Shown here: piece by piece, positions 44,841 to 53,161 of the stretch
How the letters are laid out: each line of letters opens with the position of its first letter
Position numbering within the stretch: position 1 is the first letter of the stretch
DNA from: Bradyrhizobium sp. LLZ17
GTDB lineage: Bacteria; Pseudomonadota; Alphaproteobacteria; Rhizobiales; Xanthobacteraceae
Assembly: GCF_041200145.1 (NCBI RefSeq)
Contig: NZ_CP165734.1
Span: 1,798,001-1,862,000 of the forward strand
Reading direction: 5' to 3'
DNA length: 64,000 nt
Notes under the pieces: generated by a model
Told to the model about the DNA's origin: nothing
Database searches by the model: none
What the model saw: the letters and a program-made list of their open reading frames with translations, nothing else
Position numbers and translations under genes: made by a program

Positions 44841-45908
44841 TTAGTTGAACTTCAGTTCGTCGGCGCCAATCCCGGCGAGATACGGCGCCAGCATCTCCGG
44901 CGTGACGTCCTCGATCCGCGGCGGCGACCAGGCCGGCTTGCGGTCCTTGTCGATCACGGCGGCGCGCACGCCTTCGCGAAAATCATCGCTGCGGAAGACC
45001 TCCAGCGCGGCGCGATACTCACGCACCAAACACTCCTCCAGGCTCGAGGAGGCGCGCGCCAGCCGCAGCAGTTTCAGCGTCACCACCATCCCACGCGGCG
45101 ATTTTTCGTTGAGCGTTTTCAGCGTTGCGAGCGCAAACTCCGAGCCGTCGCGCTCGAGCGCCGCAAGAATATCCTCCATGCGGTCGAAGCCGAACAGCGC
45201 GTCGATGATCGGCTGTTTTGCGGCGACCGGTCCGGCGGTCTCACCGGTCGCAAAGCCCTCGATGAGCTTGCTGACCTCTGCGGCCGTCGCGCCTTGACGA
45301 ACCCTGGTCAGCGCCTCGCGCAACTCCGGCCATTTGGCCGCCGGCACCACCGCATCGGCGAACTTCGCGTGGATCGCATCGGGGCCATTCATGGTCTGGC
45401 CGCTGAGGCCGAAGTAAGTGCCTATCTCGCCGGGGGAGCGCGACAACAACCAAGTGCCGCCAACATCCGGGAAGAAGCCGAGCCCGACCTCAGGCATTGC
45501 GAGCTTGGTGCGATCGGTGACCACGCGATGGCTCGCATGCGCGGACAGGCCGACGCCACCGCCCATCACGATGCCGTCCATGAAAGCAACATAGGGCTTC
45601 GGAAACGTCTTGATCCGGGCGTTGAGGATGTATTCCTCGCGCCACAGGGTCTTGCCGAGGCCGCCGTTGACCTTCGAGCTTTCCCAGAGCGCACGGATAT
45701 CGCCGCCGGCGCAGAGCCCGCGCTCGCCGGCACCTTCCAGCAGGATCACGGCGACGCCCGGATCGGCCTCGAAGCGATCGAGCGCCTTCGCGACTTCGCG
45801 AAACATCTCCAGCGTCACGGCATTGATGGCCTTCGGACGATTGAGCCTGATGATCCCGGCCGCGCCCTCGACACGGGCGACCAGATCGCCCTCTTCCACC
45901 GAACTCAT
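44841..45908 (-). CDS. 3-hydroxyisobutyryl-CoA hydrolase (crotonase family)
   Basis: This 355-residue crotonase-fold enzyme has the HIBCH layout. IIRLNRPKAINAVTLEMFRE opens it, AGERGLCAGGDIRALWESS forms the oxyanion hole, KPYVAFMDGIVMGGGVGLSA carries the conserved helix, KLAMPEVGLGFFPDVGGTWL has the catalytic Glu, and a long C-terminal helical domain ends MLAPYLAGIGADELKFN. It hydrolyses 3-hydroxyisobutyryl-CoA to 3-hydroxyisobutyrate, the step before MmsB. Its ATG overlaps the acyl-CoA dehydrogenase stop (ATGA), so translation is coupled. Confidence 0.9.
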   Translation of the reverse strand: MSSVEEGDLVARVEGAAGIIRLNRPKAINAVTLEMFREVAKALDRFEADPGVAVILLEGAGERGLCAGGDIRALWESSKVNGGLGKTLWREEYILNARIKTFPKPYVAFMDGIVMGGGVGLSAHASHRVVTDRTKLAMPEVGLGFFPDVGGTWLLSRSPGEIGTYFGLSGQTMNGPDAIHAKFADAVVPAAKWPELREALTRVRQGATAAEVSKLIEGFATGETAGPVAAKQPIIDALFGFDRMEDILAALERDGSEFALATLKTLNEKSPRGMVVTLKLLRLARASSSLEECLVREYRAALEVFRSDDFREGVRAAVIDKDRKPAWSPPRIEDVTPEMLAPYLAGIGADELKFN

Positions 45909-47050
45909 CGCGCGCCCTCGATCAATTTGCGCGCCACGATGAGCCGCATGATTTCATTGGTGCCTTCGAGGATCTGGTGCACGCGCAGATCGCGCACGAT
46001 CTTCTCGATGCCGTATTCGCTGAGATAGCCATAGCCGCCGTGAAGCTGGAGCGCCTGATTGGCGACTTCGAAACCGGCATCGGTGCCGAACCGCTTGGCC
46101 ATGGCACAAAGCGTGGTGGCATCAGGGTCCTTGCGGTCCAGCGCCGCCGCGGCGCGCCACAGGAAAGTGCGCGCGGCCTCGAGCTCGATCGCCATATCGG
46201 CGAGACGAAATTGCAGCGCCTGGAATTCATCGAGACGTTTCCCGAACGCCTTGCGCTCCTTCATGTAGGCGCGCGCCTTGTCGAGCGCGGTCTGGGCGCC
46301 GCCCAGCGAGCAGGCCGTGATGTTGAGGCGACCGCCGTCGAGGCCGGCCATCGCGATCTTGAAGCCGATGCCCTCCTCACCCAGCCTGTTTTCGACAGGC
46401 ACGCGCGCATTCTCGAACATCACCGCGCGAGTCGGCTGCGCATTCCAGCCCATCTTGCGCTCGTTGGCGCCAAACGACACGCCTGGTGTGTTGCCGTCGA
46501 TCACCAGCGTCGAAATGCCGCCGGGACCGTCGCCGCCGGTGCGCACCATCGTGACCAGCAGATCGGTACCGCCCGCGCCGGAAATAAACTGCTTCTGGCC
46601 GTTGAGGACGTAATGATCGCCATCGCGCACCGCGCGGGTGCGCAGCGCCGCCGCATCCGAGCCTGCGCCCGGCTCGGTCAGGCAGTAGCTCGCGATCAAC
46701 TCCATGGTGCAGAGTTTTGGCAGCCATGTGTGGCGCTGGGTGTCGCTGCCATAGGCATCGATCATCCAGGACGCCATGTTGTGGATCGAGATGAAGGCCG
46801 AGGTGGTCGGGCAGCCCGTCGCCAGCGCTTCAAAAATCAGCGCCGCGTCGAAGCGGGTCATGGCGGAGCCGCCGACATCGTCGCGGATATAGATGCCGCC
46901 CATGCCGAGCGTCGCGGCTTCGCGCATGACGTCGACGGGAAAGTGCTTCTCCTCGTCCCAGCGCAGCGCGTGCGGCGCGATCCTCGAAGCCGCGAACGCC
47001 AACGCCATGTCGCGAACCGCGACCTGATCCTCGTTCAGAGCGAACTGCAT
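45905..47050 (-). CDS. Acyl-CoA dehydrogenase, isobutyryl-CoA dehydrogenase-like
   Basis: This 381-residue FAD flavoenzyme has VAVRDMALAFAASRIAPHAL at the start, IASYCLTEPGAGSDAAALRT (family signature), DHYVLNGQKQFISGAGG, SMIG-equivalent ERKMGWNAQPTRAVMFENAR, and LQLHGGYGYLSEYGIEKIVR with RVHQILEGTNEIMRLIVARK at the C-terminus; the Glu of EGTNEIM is the usual base. It oxidises a branched-chain acyl-CoA, most likely isobutyryl-CoA, to the enoyl-CoA, given the neighbouring HIBCH and MmsB genes. It overlaps HIBCH by four bases. Confidence 0.92.
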   Translation of the reverse strand: MQFALNEDQVAVRDMALAFAASRIAPHALRWDEEKHFPVDVMREAATLGMGGIYIRDDVGGSAMTRFDAALIFEALATGCPTTSAFISIHNMASWMIDAYGSDTQRHTWLPKLCTMELIASYCLTEPGAGSDAAALRTRAVRDGDHYVLNGQKQFISGAGGTDLLVTMVRTGGDGPGGISTLVIDGNTPGVSFGANERKMGWNAQPTRAVMFENARVPVENRLGEEGIGFKIAMAGLDGGRLNITACSLGGAQTALDKARAYMKERKAFGKRLDEFQALQFRLADMAIELEAARTFLWRAAAALDRKDPDATTLCAMAKRFGTDAGFEVANQALQLHGGYGYLSEYGIEKIVRDLRVHQILEGTNEIMRLIVARKLIEGAR

Positions 47051-47072
47051 GCTGGGCTGCTCATCTTTCTCT

Positions 47073-47160
47073 CGTCATTGCGAGCGAAGCGAAGCAATCC
47101 AGACTGTGTCCGCGGAAAGATCCTGGATTGCTTCGTCGCAAGGGCTCCTCGCAATGACGA
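47073..47160. repeat. Intergenic inverted repeat (family C)
   Basis: CGTCATTGCGAGCGAAGCGA...AGCAATCCAG pairs with CTGGATTGCTTCGTCGC...CTCGCAATGACG. It separates mmsA from the acyl-CoA dehydrogenase gene. A degenerate copy is at 23307. Confidence 0.87.
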
Positions 47161-47165
47161 GGAAA

Positions 47166-48662
47166 TTACTTCATCAGCGGGATCGAGAACTCCGCGCCTT
47201 CCTTGACGCCGGACGGCCAGCGCGAGGTCACCGTCTTGGTCTTGGTGTAGAAGCGGATCGAGTCCGGGCCGTGCTGGTTGAGATCGCCAAAACCCGACTT
47301 CTTCCAGCCGCCGAACGTGTAGTACGCGATCGGCACCGGGATCGGCACGTTGATGCCGACCATGCCGACATTGACCTTGGCCGCGAAATCGCGCGCGGCG
47401 TCGCCGTCGCGGGTGAAGATCGCGACGCCGTTGCCGTAGTCATGCTCGGACGGCAGCGCCAGCGCTTCCTTGTAGTCGTGCGCACGCACCACCGAGAGCA
47501 CGGGGCCGAAGATCTCTTCCTTGTAGATCCGCATGTCCTTGGTGACGTTGTCGAACAGCGAGCCGCCGAGATAGAAGCCGTTCTCGTAGCCCTGCATCTT
47601 GAAGCCGCGGCCGTCGACGGCGAGCGTCGCGCCTTCCTTGATGCCGATGTCGATGTAGCCCTTGACCTTCTCGACCGCCTCGCGCGTCACCAGCGGGCCG
47701 TAATCGGCGGAGGGGTCGATCGAGGTGCCGATCTTGAGCGATTCGACGCGCGGGATCAGCTTGTCCATCAACCGGTCGGCTGTGGTCTTGCCGACGGGCA
47801 CGGCGACCGAGACGGCCATGCAGCGCTCGCCGGCGGAGCCGTAGCCGGCACCGATCAGCGCGTCGACCGCCTGGTCCATGTCGGCGTCGGGCATGATGAT
47901 GGCGTGGTTCTTGGCCCCGCCAAAACATTGGCAGCGCTTGCCGGTCTGGGCTGCGCGCTCGTAGATGTACTGCGCGATCGGCGTGGAGCCGACGAAGCCG
48001 ACGGCCTTGATATCGGGATCGTCGAGGATGGCGTCGACCGCTTCCTTGTCGCCGTTGACGACGTTGAGGATGCCGGCCGGCAGCCCGGCCTCGATCATCA
48101 GTGCGGCCAGCATCATCGGCACGCCGGGATCGCGCTCCGACGGCTTGAGGATGAACGCGTTGCCGCAAGCGATCGCGGGCGCGAACTTCCACATCGGGAT
48201 CATCGCCGGGAAGTTGAACGGCGTGATGCCTGCGACGACGCCGAGCGCCTGGCGCATGGAATAGATGTCGATGCCGGGGCCGGCGCCTTCGGTGTACTCG
48301 CCCTTCATCAGATGCGGGATGCCGCAGGCGAATTCTGCAACCTCGAGGCCGCGCTGGATGTCACCCTTGGCGTCGGGCACGGTCTTGCCGTGCTCACGCG
48401 CGAGCAGCTCGGCGAGCTTGCCGTAGTCGCGCTGCACCAGCTCGACGAATTTCGTCATGACGCGGGCACGGCGCTGCGGGTTGGTCGCGGCCCATTCCGG
48501 CTGCGCGGCGCGGGCGTTCTCCACAGCGGCGCGGAGTTCGGCCTTGGACGCCAGCGCGACCTTGGCCTGCACGTCACCGGTCATCGGCTCGAAAACGTCG
48601 GCGGTGCGGCCCGAGGTGCCCTTGACCTCCTTGCCACCGATGAAATGTCCGATTGAACGCAT
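47166..48662 (-). CDS. mmsA: Methylmalonate-semialdehyde dehydrogenase (CoA-acylating)
   Basis: MmsA converts methylmalonate semialdehyde, NAD+ and CoA to propionyl-CoA and CO2, the last step of valine breakdown. The 498-residue aldehyde dehydrogenase-fold protein has ITPFNFPAMIPMWKFAPAIA, ILKPSERDPGVPMMLAALMI, FVGSTPIAQYIYERAAQTGK, KNHAIIMPDADMDQAVDALI and GAGYGSAGERCMAVSVAVPV with nucleophile Cys281, then KEEIFGPVLSVVRAHDYKEA. AAGGAGATCATTCC precedes ATG 48662. It lies upstream of the dehydrogenase, hydrolase and mmsB genes, and is divergent from a LysR gene. Confidence 0.96.
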   Translation of the reverse strand: MRSIGHFIGGKEVKGTSGRTADVFEPMTGDVQAKVALASKAELRAAVENARAAQPEWAATNPQRRARVMTKFVELVQRDYGKLAELLAREHGKTVPDAKGDIQRGLEVAEFACGIPHLMKGEYTEGAGPGIDIYSMRQALGVVAGITPFNFPAMIPMWKFAPAIACGNAFILKPSERDPGVPMMLAALMIEAGLPAGILNVVNGDKEAVDAILDDPDIKAVGFVGSTPIAQYIYERAAQTGKRCQCFGGAKNHAIIMPDADMDQAVDALIGAGYGSAGERCMAVSVAVPVGKTTADRLMDKLIPRVESLKIGTSIDPSADYGPLVTREAVEKVKGYIDIGIKEGATLAVDGRGFKMQGYENGFYLGGSLFDNVTKDMRIYKEEIFGPVLSVVRAHDYKEALALPSEHDYGNGVAIFTRDGDAARDFAAKVNVGMVGINVPIPVPIAYYTFGGWKKSGFGDLNQHGPDSIRFYTKTKTVTSRWPSGVKEGAEFSIPLMK

Positions 48663-48694
48663 GGAATGATCTCCTTAAGGCCAGCCTGATCGCT

Positions 48695-48723
48695 TTGACA
48701 AATCCTATCGACCTGCATTTTAT
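48695..48723 (+). promoter_or_regulatory. Sigma-70-like promoter with embedded inverted repeat (LysR/mmsA gap)
   Basis: TTGACA (48695-48700), 17 bp, TTTTAT (48718-48723) reads toward the LysR gene. An 8-bp perfect inverted repeat AATCCTAT...ATAGGATT (48701-48729) overlaps the spacer and -10. It is a plausible autoregulation site shared with mmsA. Confidence 0.6.
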
Positions 48724-48763
48724 AGGATTCAAGTCTGAGATAATGCACCTTAGATGTGCGAAA

Positions 48764-49672
48764 ATGCTGGATCAAGGTCACATCGACTGGGACGACTTCC
48801 GCTTCGTGCTGGCCATCGTGCGGGGCGGCTCGGTGTCGGCTGCGGCAAAGCAGCTCGGCGTCGACCATGCGACCGTGATCCGCCGCGTCGACCGGCTGGA
48901 AAAGCAGCTTTCGGCCAAGCTGTTTGACCGCCGCAAAACCGGCTACCTCCTCACCGAAGCCGGCCAGCGCGTCGCCGACAGCGCGGAGGCGATGGAATCG
49001 ACCATCGTTGCCAACCAGGAGCAGGTCGGGGGATCGGTGGCACGGCTGACCGGCACGGTGCGGATCGGCGCGCCCGACGGCTTCGGCACCGCGTTCCTGG
49101 CGCCGCGGCTGGCGCCGTTCGCCGACCGGTATCCCGATCTCGATTTGCAACTGGTGGCGACCGCGCGGCTGTTCAGCCTCTCCAAGCGCGAGGCCGATAT
49201 CGCGATCAGCCTGACGATGCCGAAGGAAGGCCGCATCGTCGGCCGCAAGCTGCTCGACTATCGGCTTGGGCTCTATGCCGCCCCCGGCTATCTCGACCGC
49301 TTCCCCAAAATCGTCTCGCGCGAGGTGCTGCCGCAACATCGTTTCGTCGGCTACATCGAGGAACTCCTGTTCACGCCCGAGCTCGACTATTTGCCGCAGG
49401 TCTCACCGCGGATCTCCGCACGTCTGCGCAGCGCCAATCTGATCGCACAGCTCAATGCCACGCTCGCAGGCTTCGGCATCGCCGTGTTGCCGCACTTCAT
49501 GGCGACCGACTATCCGCAGCTCGTGCCGGTGCTGCCCGAGGAGGTTTCGATCACCCGCACCTTCTGGATGCTGATGCACGCCGACAGCAAGGATCTTGCG
49601 CGGATCAGGGCGGTGGCGGATTACATCGGCGAGATCGTCGAGCGCGAGCGGGCGTTGTTTGCGGGGCGGTGA
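48764..49672 (+). CDS. LysR-family transcriptional regulator (mmsA-divergent)
   Basis: This 302-residue LysR protein starts MLDQGHIDWDDFRFVLAIVR, then SAAAKQLGVDHATVIRRVDR and LEKQLSAKLFDRRKTGYLLT, a full DNA-binding domain. The effector domain begins near residue 95 (LTGTVRIGAPDGFGTAFLAP). An ATG seven codons earlier (48743) is an alternative start. It is divergent from mmsA, so it probably controls valine degradation, perhaps sensing an acyl-CoA or 3-hydroxyisobutyrate; the ligand is inference. GCAC-CTTAGAT-GTGC just upstream of the start may be another half-site. Confidence 0.88.
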   Translation: MLDQGHIDWDDFRFVLAIVRGGSVSAAAKQLGVDHATVIRRVDRLEKQLSAKLFDRRKTGYLLTEAGQRVADSAEAMESTIVANQEQVGGSVARLTGTVRIGAPDGFGTAFLAPRLAPFADRYPDLDLQLVATARLFSLSKREADIAISLTMPKEGRIVGRKLLDYRLGLYAAPGYLDRFPKIVSREVLPQHRFVGYIEELLFTPELDYLPQVSPRISARLRSANLIAQLNATLAGFGIAVLPHFMATDYPQLVPVLPEEVSITRTFWMLMHADSKDLARIRAVADYIGEIVERERALFAGR

Positions 49673-49684
49673 AGTACCGCTCTC

Positions 49685-49775
49685 GTGGGCAAAGCAAAAG
49701 CGTGCCCACCATGTCAGCCGTCGTCGTGGAGAGATGGTGGGCACGGCGCAAAGAGCGCGCCTTTGCCCACCCTAC
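49685..49775. repeat. Intergenic inverted repeat (family A, GTGGGCAAAG type)
   Basis: GTGGGCAAAGC...AGCGTGCCCACCAT pairs with ATGGTGGGCACGGCG...CTTTGCCCACCCTAC, matching 18287-18379. It lies between the LysR and TetR stops. Confidence 0.88.
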
Positions 49776-49786
49776 GGTATCTCGGC

Positions 49787-50407
49787 TTAGCCCTGCTTCA
49801 GCTTCTTCGCTGCCGTCAGCTTCGGCTCACGCTTCGCGGCGTCGAGCGCATTCTCCTTGCCGGCCTTGAGCACCTCGTCGGACAGCTCGCCGGTCCCCGC
49901 GATCCGCGCCAGCAGCATGGTGCCGGCCATCGTCGCCAGCGTCGCGATCGCCTGCTTGCGCGCGGCTTTGCGTGGCAGATTGGGGATATAGTCGGTTATC
50001 ATCTCGATCATCTCGTCGAGCTTGCCGGCAAAAGCTTTCCGCGTCTTCGGGCTCTCGCGGGAGATCTCGGCGCCGAGCGAAGGGATCGAGCAGCCATGGC
50101 CGGGATCGTCGCGATGCAGCGTGGAGAGATAGGTCTCGACGATCTGGCTGAGCTGCTTCTCCGGCGCGACCTGGCCGGATTGCTTGCGCCAATGCTCCAT
50201 CGAGCGGTCCATGGCGTAGCCAAACGCCTCGATCACCAGCGCCTCACGGGAATCGAAATGCGCGTAGAAGCCACCATGGGTCAGGCCCGCCTCTTTCATG
50301 AGGTCGGCGACGCCGATGCCGTGGGCGCCCTTTTCGCGCAGCCGTACGGACGCCTTCTTCACGATGCGGTCGTGGGTTTCCTGCTTGTGTTCCGGGGAAT
50401 AGCGCAT
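49787..50407 (-). CDS. TetR-family transcriptional regulator
   Basis: This 206-residue TetR/AcrR repressor has HKQETHDRIVKKASVRLREK, then GIGVADLMKEAGLTHGGFYA and HFDSREALVIEAFGYAMDRS, the N-terminal helix-turn-helix. The C-terminal ligand-binding domain carries SQIVETYLSTLHRDDPGHGC, SIPSLGAEISRES and a long helix, then TLATMAGTMLLARIAGTG. It resembles regulators of acyl-CoA or efflux genes. It is upstream of a thioesterase remnant and the enoyl-CoA hydratase/thiolase genes, and may repress them. Operators are not proven; CATCATATGATG upstream of the thiolase is one candidate. Confidence 0.9.
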   Translation of the reverse strand: MRYSPEHKQETHDRIVKKASVRLREKGAHGIGVADLMKEAGLTHGGFYAHFDSREALVIEAFGYAMDRSMEHWRKQSGQVAPEKQLSQIVETYLSTLHRDDPGHGCSIPSLGAEISRESPKTRKAFAGKLDEMIEMITDYIPNLPRKAARKQAIATLATMAGTMLLARIAGTGELSDEVLKAGKENALDAAKREPKLTAAKKLKQG

Positions 50408-50466
50408 GCGTCTCTCATTGGATGTCGGCGGTCATCTAATAACACGGATATCGCGCCAAGGGCGCA

Positions 50467-50793
50467 TTAATTCCCGGTAAAATCGTTGCCGATCATGGAA
50501 AAGGTTGCCTTGCGTGCACTGCACGCGCCGTGCAGGAGCCCGATGGTATTTTCGAGGTCTTGGCGCGGCTCCAGTTCCATGACGATCCGGCCGGGCTCGA
50601 CCACCGTCATTGTGAGGCCGATCAGCTTGATGAACGGCGGCGGCGGCAGCCGTCCGTCGCGGAGTGCGAGCATCGCGTCCATTCCCGAAAGGCCCATGGC
50701 CGCTTTCGCAACCGGCCCGGGCACCTGTCAATCCACAACGCGCTCGCGCCGGCGCTCGGGCGAAAACAGCTCGAATTGTTCGTTTTCGGTCAT
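50467..50793 (-). pseudogene. PaaI-like hotdog thioesterase with in-frame stop and lost C-terminus
   Basis: From ATG 50793 the frame reads MTENEQFELFSPERRRERVV, D, then a TGA (50728-50730) where relatives have a Trp codon in a VDWQVPGPV-like stretch. It continues QVPGPVAKAAMGLSGMDAML, then PPFIKLIGLTMTVVEPGRIV and ENTIGLLHGA. That is the first half of a PaaI-type acyl-CoA thioesterase. After LLHGA, where the family has a TAAALLDTAMG-like helix, the frame diverges (CSARKATFSMIGNDFTGN) and ends. The gene thus has a nonsense codon and a missing C-terminal half, so it is a real pseudogene. Confidence 0.78.
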
Positions 50794-50945
50794 GGGACGC
50801 CATTTGTATGATATGCGTCATGCTATAGGACGGAGTTCGCGCCGACAACTGCATTCCCTGCCCGCTTGACAAAGAGCGCGTTTCGGCCCGGAAGTGATCC
50901 CGACTGGTGCGCCTGCACACGTCCACGAAACTTCGGGATCTCACG

Positions 50946-51716
50946 ATGGAAATGCTCAATCAGCACTGCGGCGTGACGCGCGACGCACGTGGCGTCGTTC
51001 ACGTCACGATCTGCAACGCCGGCCCGCTCAACATTCTGGGCTCGCCCGTCACCGATGCTGTCTGCCGAGGCTTGCAGCAGCTCGCTTCCGACCGCAGCAT
51101 CCGCGTCGTGGTGCTGCGTGGCGAGAGCGAGAAGAGCATGATCGGCGGCGCCGACATCAAGGAGATGGCCAGGCTCGACCAGACATCAGCGGAAGCCTTC
51201 ATTACTCGCCTGCGCGATCTCTGCGAAGCCGTGCGCGCGTTCCCTGCTCCCGTGATCGCGCGCATGCCCGGCTGGTGCCTCGGCGGCGGGCTCGAAGTGG
51301 CGGCCGCCTGTGACTTCCGCATCGCGGCCCATGATGCGCATTTCGGCATGCCGGAGGTGCGCGTCGGCATCCCCTCCGTCATTCATGCGGCGCTATTGCC
51401 GCGCCTGATCGGCTGGGCCCGCGCGCGCTGGCTGGTCATGACGGCCGAAAATATCGACGCGCCCACGGCGCTGGCCTGGGGACTGGTCGACAAGGTCGCG
51501 CCGGAGGGCGGGGTGGATGCCGCCGTCGAGCACACCGTGACGGCGCTGCTCGCATGCGGCCCCGAGGCGTTGCGGTCGCAGAAGGCGCTGCTGCGGCAAT
51601 GGGAGGAGCTGCCGCTGACGGAGTCGGTGAATTTGAGCATCAAGATATTCGGCGAGTCGTTCCTGACGGATGAGCCGACGCGGCTGATGCAGGCGTTTGT
51701 GGATCGGAAGCGGTAG
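50946..51716 (+). CDS. Enoyl-CoA hydratase/isomerase family protein
   Basis: This 256-residue crotonase-fold protein has VTICNAGPLNILGSPVTDAV, then GESEKSMIGGADIKEMARLD (oxyanion Gly region), PVIARMPGWCLGGGLEVAAA and DFRIAAHDAHFGMPEVRVGI, with the second acidic residue in MPEVRVG. It hydrates or isomerises an enoyl-CoA. ATG 50946 is selected from the family start MEMLNQHC; no strong ribosome site is visible. It precedes the thiolase gene by about 135 bp on the same strand, and the two act in beta-oxidation. A PaaI-type remnant is divergent on the other side. Confidence 0.9.
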   Translation: MEMLNQHCGVTRDARGVVHVTICNAGPLNILGSPVTDAVCRGLQQLASDRSIRVVVLRGESEKSMIGGADIKEMARLDQTSAEAFITRLRDLCEAVRAFPAPVIARMPGWCLGGGLEVAAACDFRIAAHDAHFGMPEVRVGIPSVIHAALLPRLIGWARARWLVMTAENIDAPTALAWGLVDKVAPEGGVDAAVEHTVTALLACGPEALRSQKALLRQWEELPLTESVNLSIKIFGESFLTDEPTRLMQAFVDRKR

Positions 51717-51804
51717 GGTTCTCCGCCTCCTCCGATCGAACGACCAAATCTCATCCGAACCACGACAATTTCTCATGCCCGGCGCAGTTGCATTTTTTGC
51801 GCCG

Positions 51805-51816
51805 CATCATATGATG
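51805..51816. promoter_or_regulatory. Palindrome upstream of the thiolase gene
   Basis: CATCATATGATG is a perfect 12-bp palindrome 36 bases before the thiolase start, within an AT-rich stretch that could hold the promoter. The TetR protein at 49787 is a candidate binder. Confidence 0.45.
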
Positions 51817-51851
51817 ATTATAATCTTACATCATCGTCAGGGAGCCTCGCC

Positions 51852-53042
51852 ATGGCCGAAGCCGCCGATCCCGTCGTCATCGTTTCCGCCGCCCGCACCC
51901 CGCTTGGCCGCTTCATGGGCGAGCTGTCGCCGCTGGCTGCACACAAGCTCGGTTCGCATGTGATCGGTGCTGCGCTGGAACGGGCAAAGCTCGCGCCTGA
52001 GAAGATCGACGAGGTGTTCATGGGCTGCGTGCTCCCTGCCGGGCAGGGTCAGGCACCGGCGCGGCAGGCTGCGCGCGCGGCTGGACTTCCCGACGCCACC
52101 GGCGCCACCACCGTGAACAAGGTCTGCGGTTCCGGCATGAAAGCGACCATGCTGGCGCACGACATCATTCGTGCGGGCTCGGCCGAGATCGTCGTCTCCG
52201 GCGGCATGGAGAGCATGAGCAACGCGCCGTATCTGCTGGCAAAGGCACGCGGCGGCTATCGCGCCGGCCATGACCGCATCATCGACCACATGATGATGGA
52301 CGGGCTGGAGGACGCTTACGAGACCGGCCGTTCCATGGGCGATTTCGGCGAGGCCACGGCGGAGGCGTACCAGTTCACCCGCAAGGACCAGGACGCCTAT
52401 GCGATGGAAACGCTCAGCCGCGCACGCAGCGCGGTCGAGGGTGGCGCGTTCAGGGCGGAGATCGCGCCGATCACGCTGACCGAGAAGGCTGGACCACGCA
52501 TCGTCGCCAACGACGAGCATCCGCTGAAGGTCGATCCGGCAAAAATCCCCGGACTGAAGGCTGCGTTCCGGGCCAACGGCACCATCACGCCGGCCGCCTC
52601 GTCTGCGAATGCGGACGGCGCCGCCGCGCTGGTGCTGACGAAGCGGTCGCTCGCGGATCGCAATGGCCTGCCGGCGCTCGCGGTGATCAAGGGCCATGCG
52701 ACCCACAGCCAGGAGCCGCAATGGTTCACCACGGCGCCGATCCCGGCGATCCGCAAGCTGCTCGACAAGGTGGGCTGGAGCGCCGCCGATGTCGACCTGT
52801 TCGAGATCAACGAGGCGTTTGCCGTTGTGGCCATGGCGGCGCAGCGCGATCTCGGCATTCCCCGCGACAAGCTGAACGTCAACGGCGGTGCCTGCGCGCT
52901 CGGCCATCCGATCGGGGCCACCGGCGCACGTCTGATCGTGACGCTGCTCCATGCGCTCGAGGCGAAGAACCTCAAGCGCGGCGTCGCCGCGCTTTGTATT
53001 GGTGGCGGAGAAGCTACCGCGATCGCCGTAGAGCGCGTCTGA
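51852..53042 (+). CDS. Acetyl-CoA C-acyltransferase (thiolase)
   Basis: This 396-residue thiolase cleaves 3-ketoacyl-CoA, or condenses acetyl-CoA, in beta-oxidation or ketone metabolism. VIVSAARTPLGRFMGELSPL is the start, TTVNKVCGSGMKATMLAHDI holds the acyl-nucleophile Cys92, SGGMESMSNAPYLL is the loop, and NEAFAVVAMAAQRDLGIPRD, NGGACALGHPIGATGARLIV and VAALCIGGGEATAIAVERV carry the His and the second Cys. AGGGAGCC precedes ATG 51852. It lies downstream of the enoyl-CoA hydratase. Two inverted repeats follow its stop. Confidence 0.94.
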   Translation: MAEAADPVVIVSAARTPLGRFMGELSPLAAHKLGSHVIGAALERAKLAPEKIDEVFMGCVLPAGQGQAPARQAARAAGLPDATGATTVNKVCGSGMKATMLAHDIIRAGSAEIVVSGGMESMSNAPYLLAKARGGYRAGHDRIIDHMMMDGLEDAYETGRSMGDFGEATAEAYQFTRKDQDAYAMETLSRARSAVEGGAFRAEIAPITLTEKAGPRIVANDEHPLKVDPAKIPGLKAAFRANGTITPAASSANADGAAALVLTKRSLADRNGLPALAVIKGHATHSQEPQWFTTAPIPAIRKLLDKVGWSAADVDLFEINEAFAVVAMAAQRDLGIPRDKLNVNGGACALGHPIGATGARLIVTLLHALEAKNLKRGVAALCIGGGEATAIAVERV

Positions 53043-53046
53043 CGTC

Positions 53047-53094
53047 CTGACGTAAACGTCAGAAAATGAGGGAAGTCTGTCATTTTCGACAGAC
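53047..53094. promoter_or_regulatory. Two adjacent perfect hairpins with a competing pairing
   Basis: CTGACGT-AA-ACGTCAG (53047-53062) is followed by GTCTGTC-ATTTTC-GACAGAC (53075-53094). GAAAATGA (53062-53069) is also complementary to TCATTTTC (53080-53087), so the second hairpin could be replaced by another pairing. It lies between the thiolase stop and the MFS start. Confidence 0.5.
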
Positions 53095-53161
53095 GATTCC
53101 CGTGCCATTCTGCGAGCTCGTGCAGGTCCTCTTCACGCCTGTCCATCAATATTGAGGCCCA

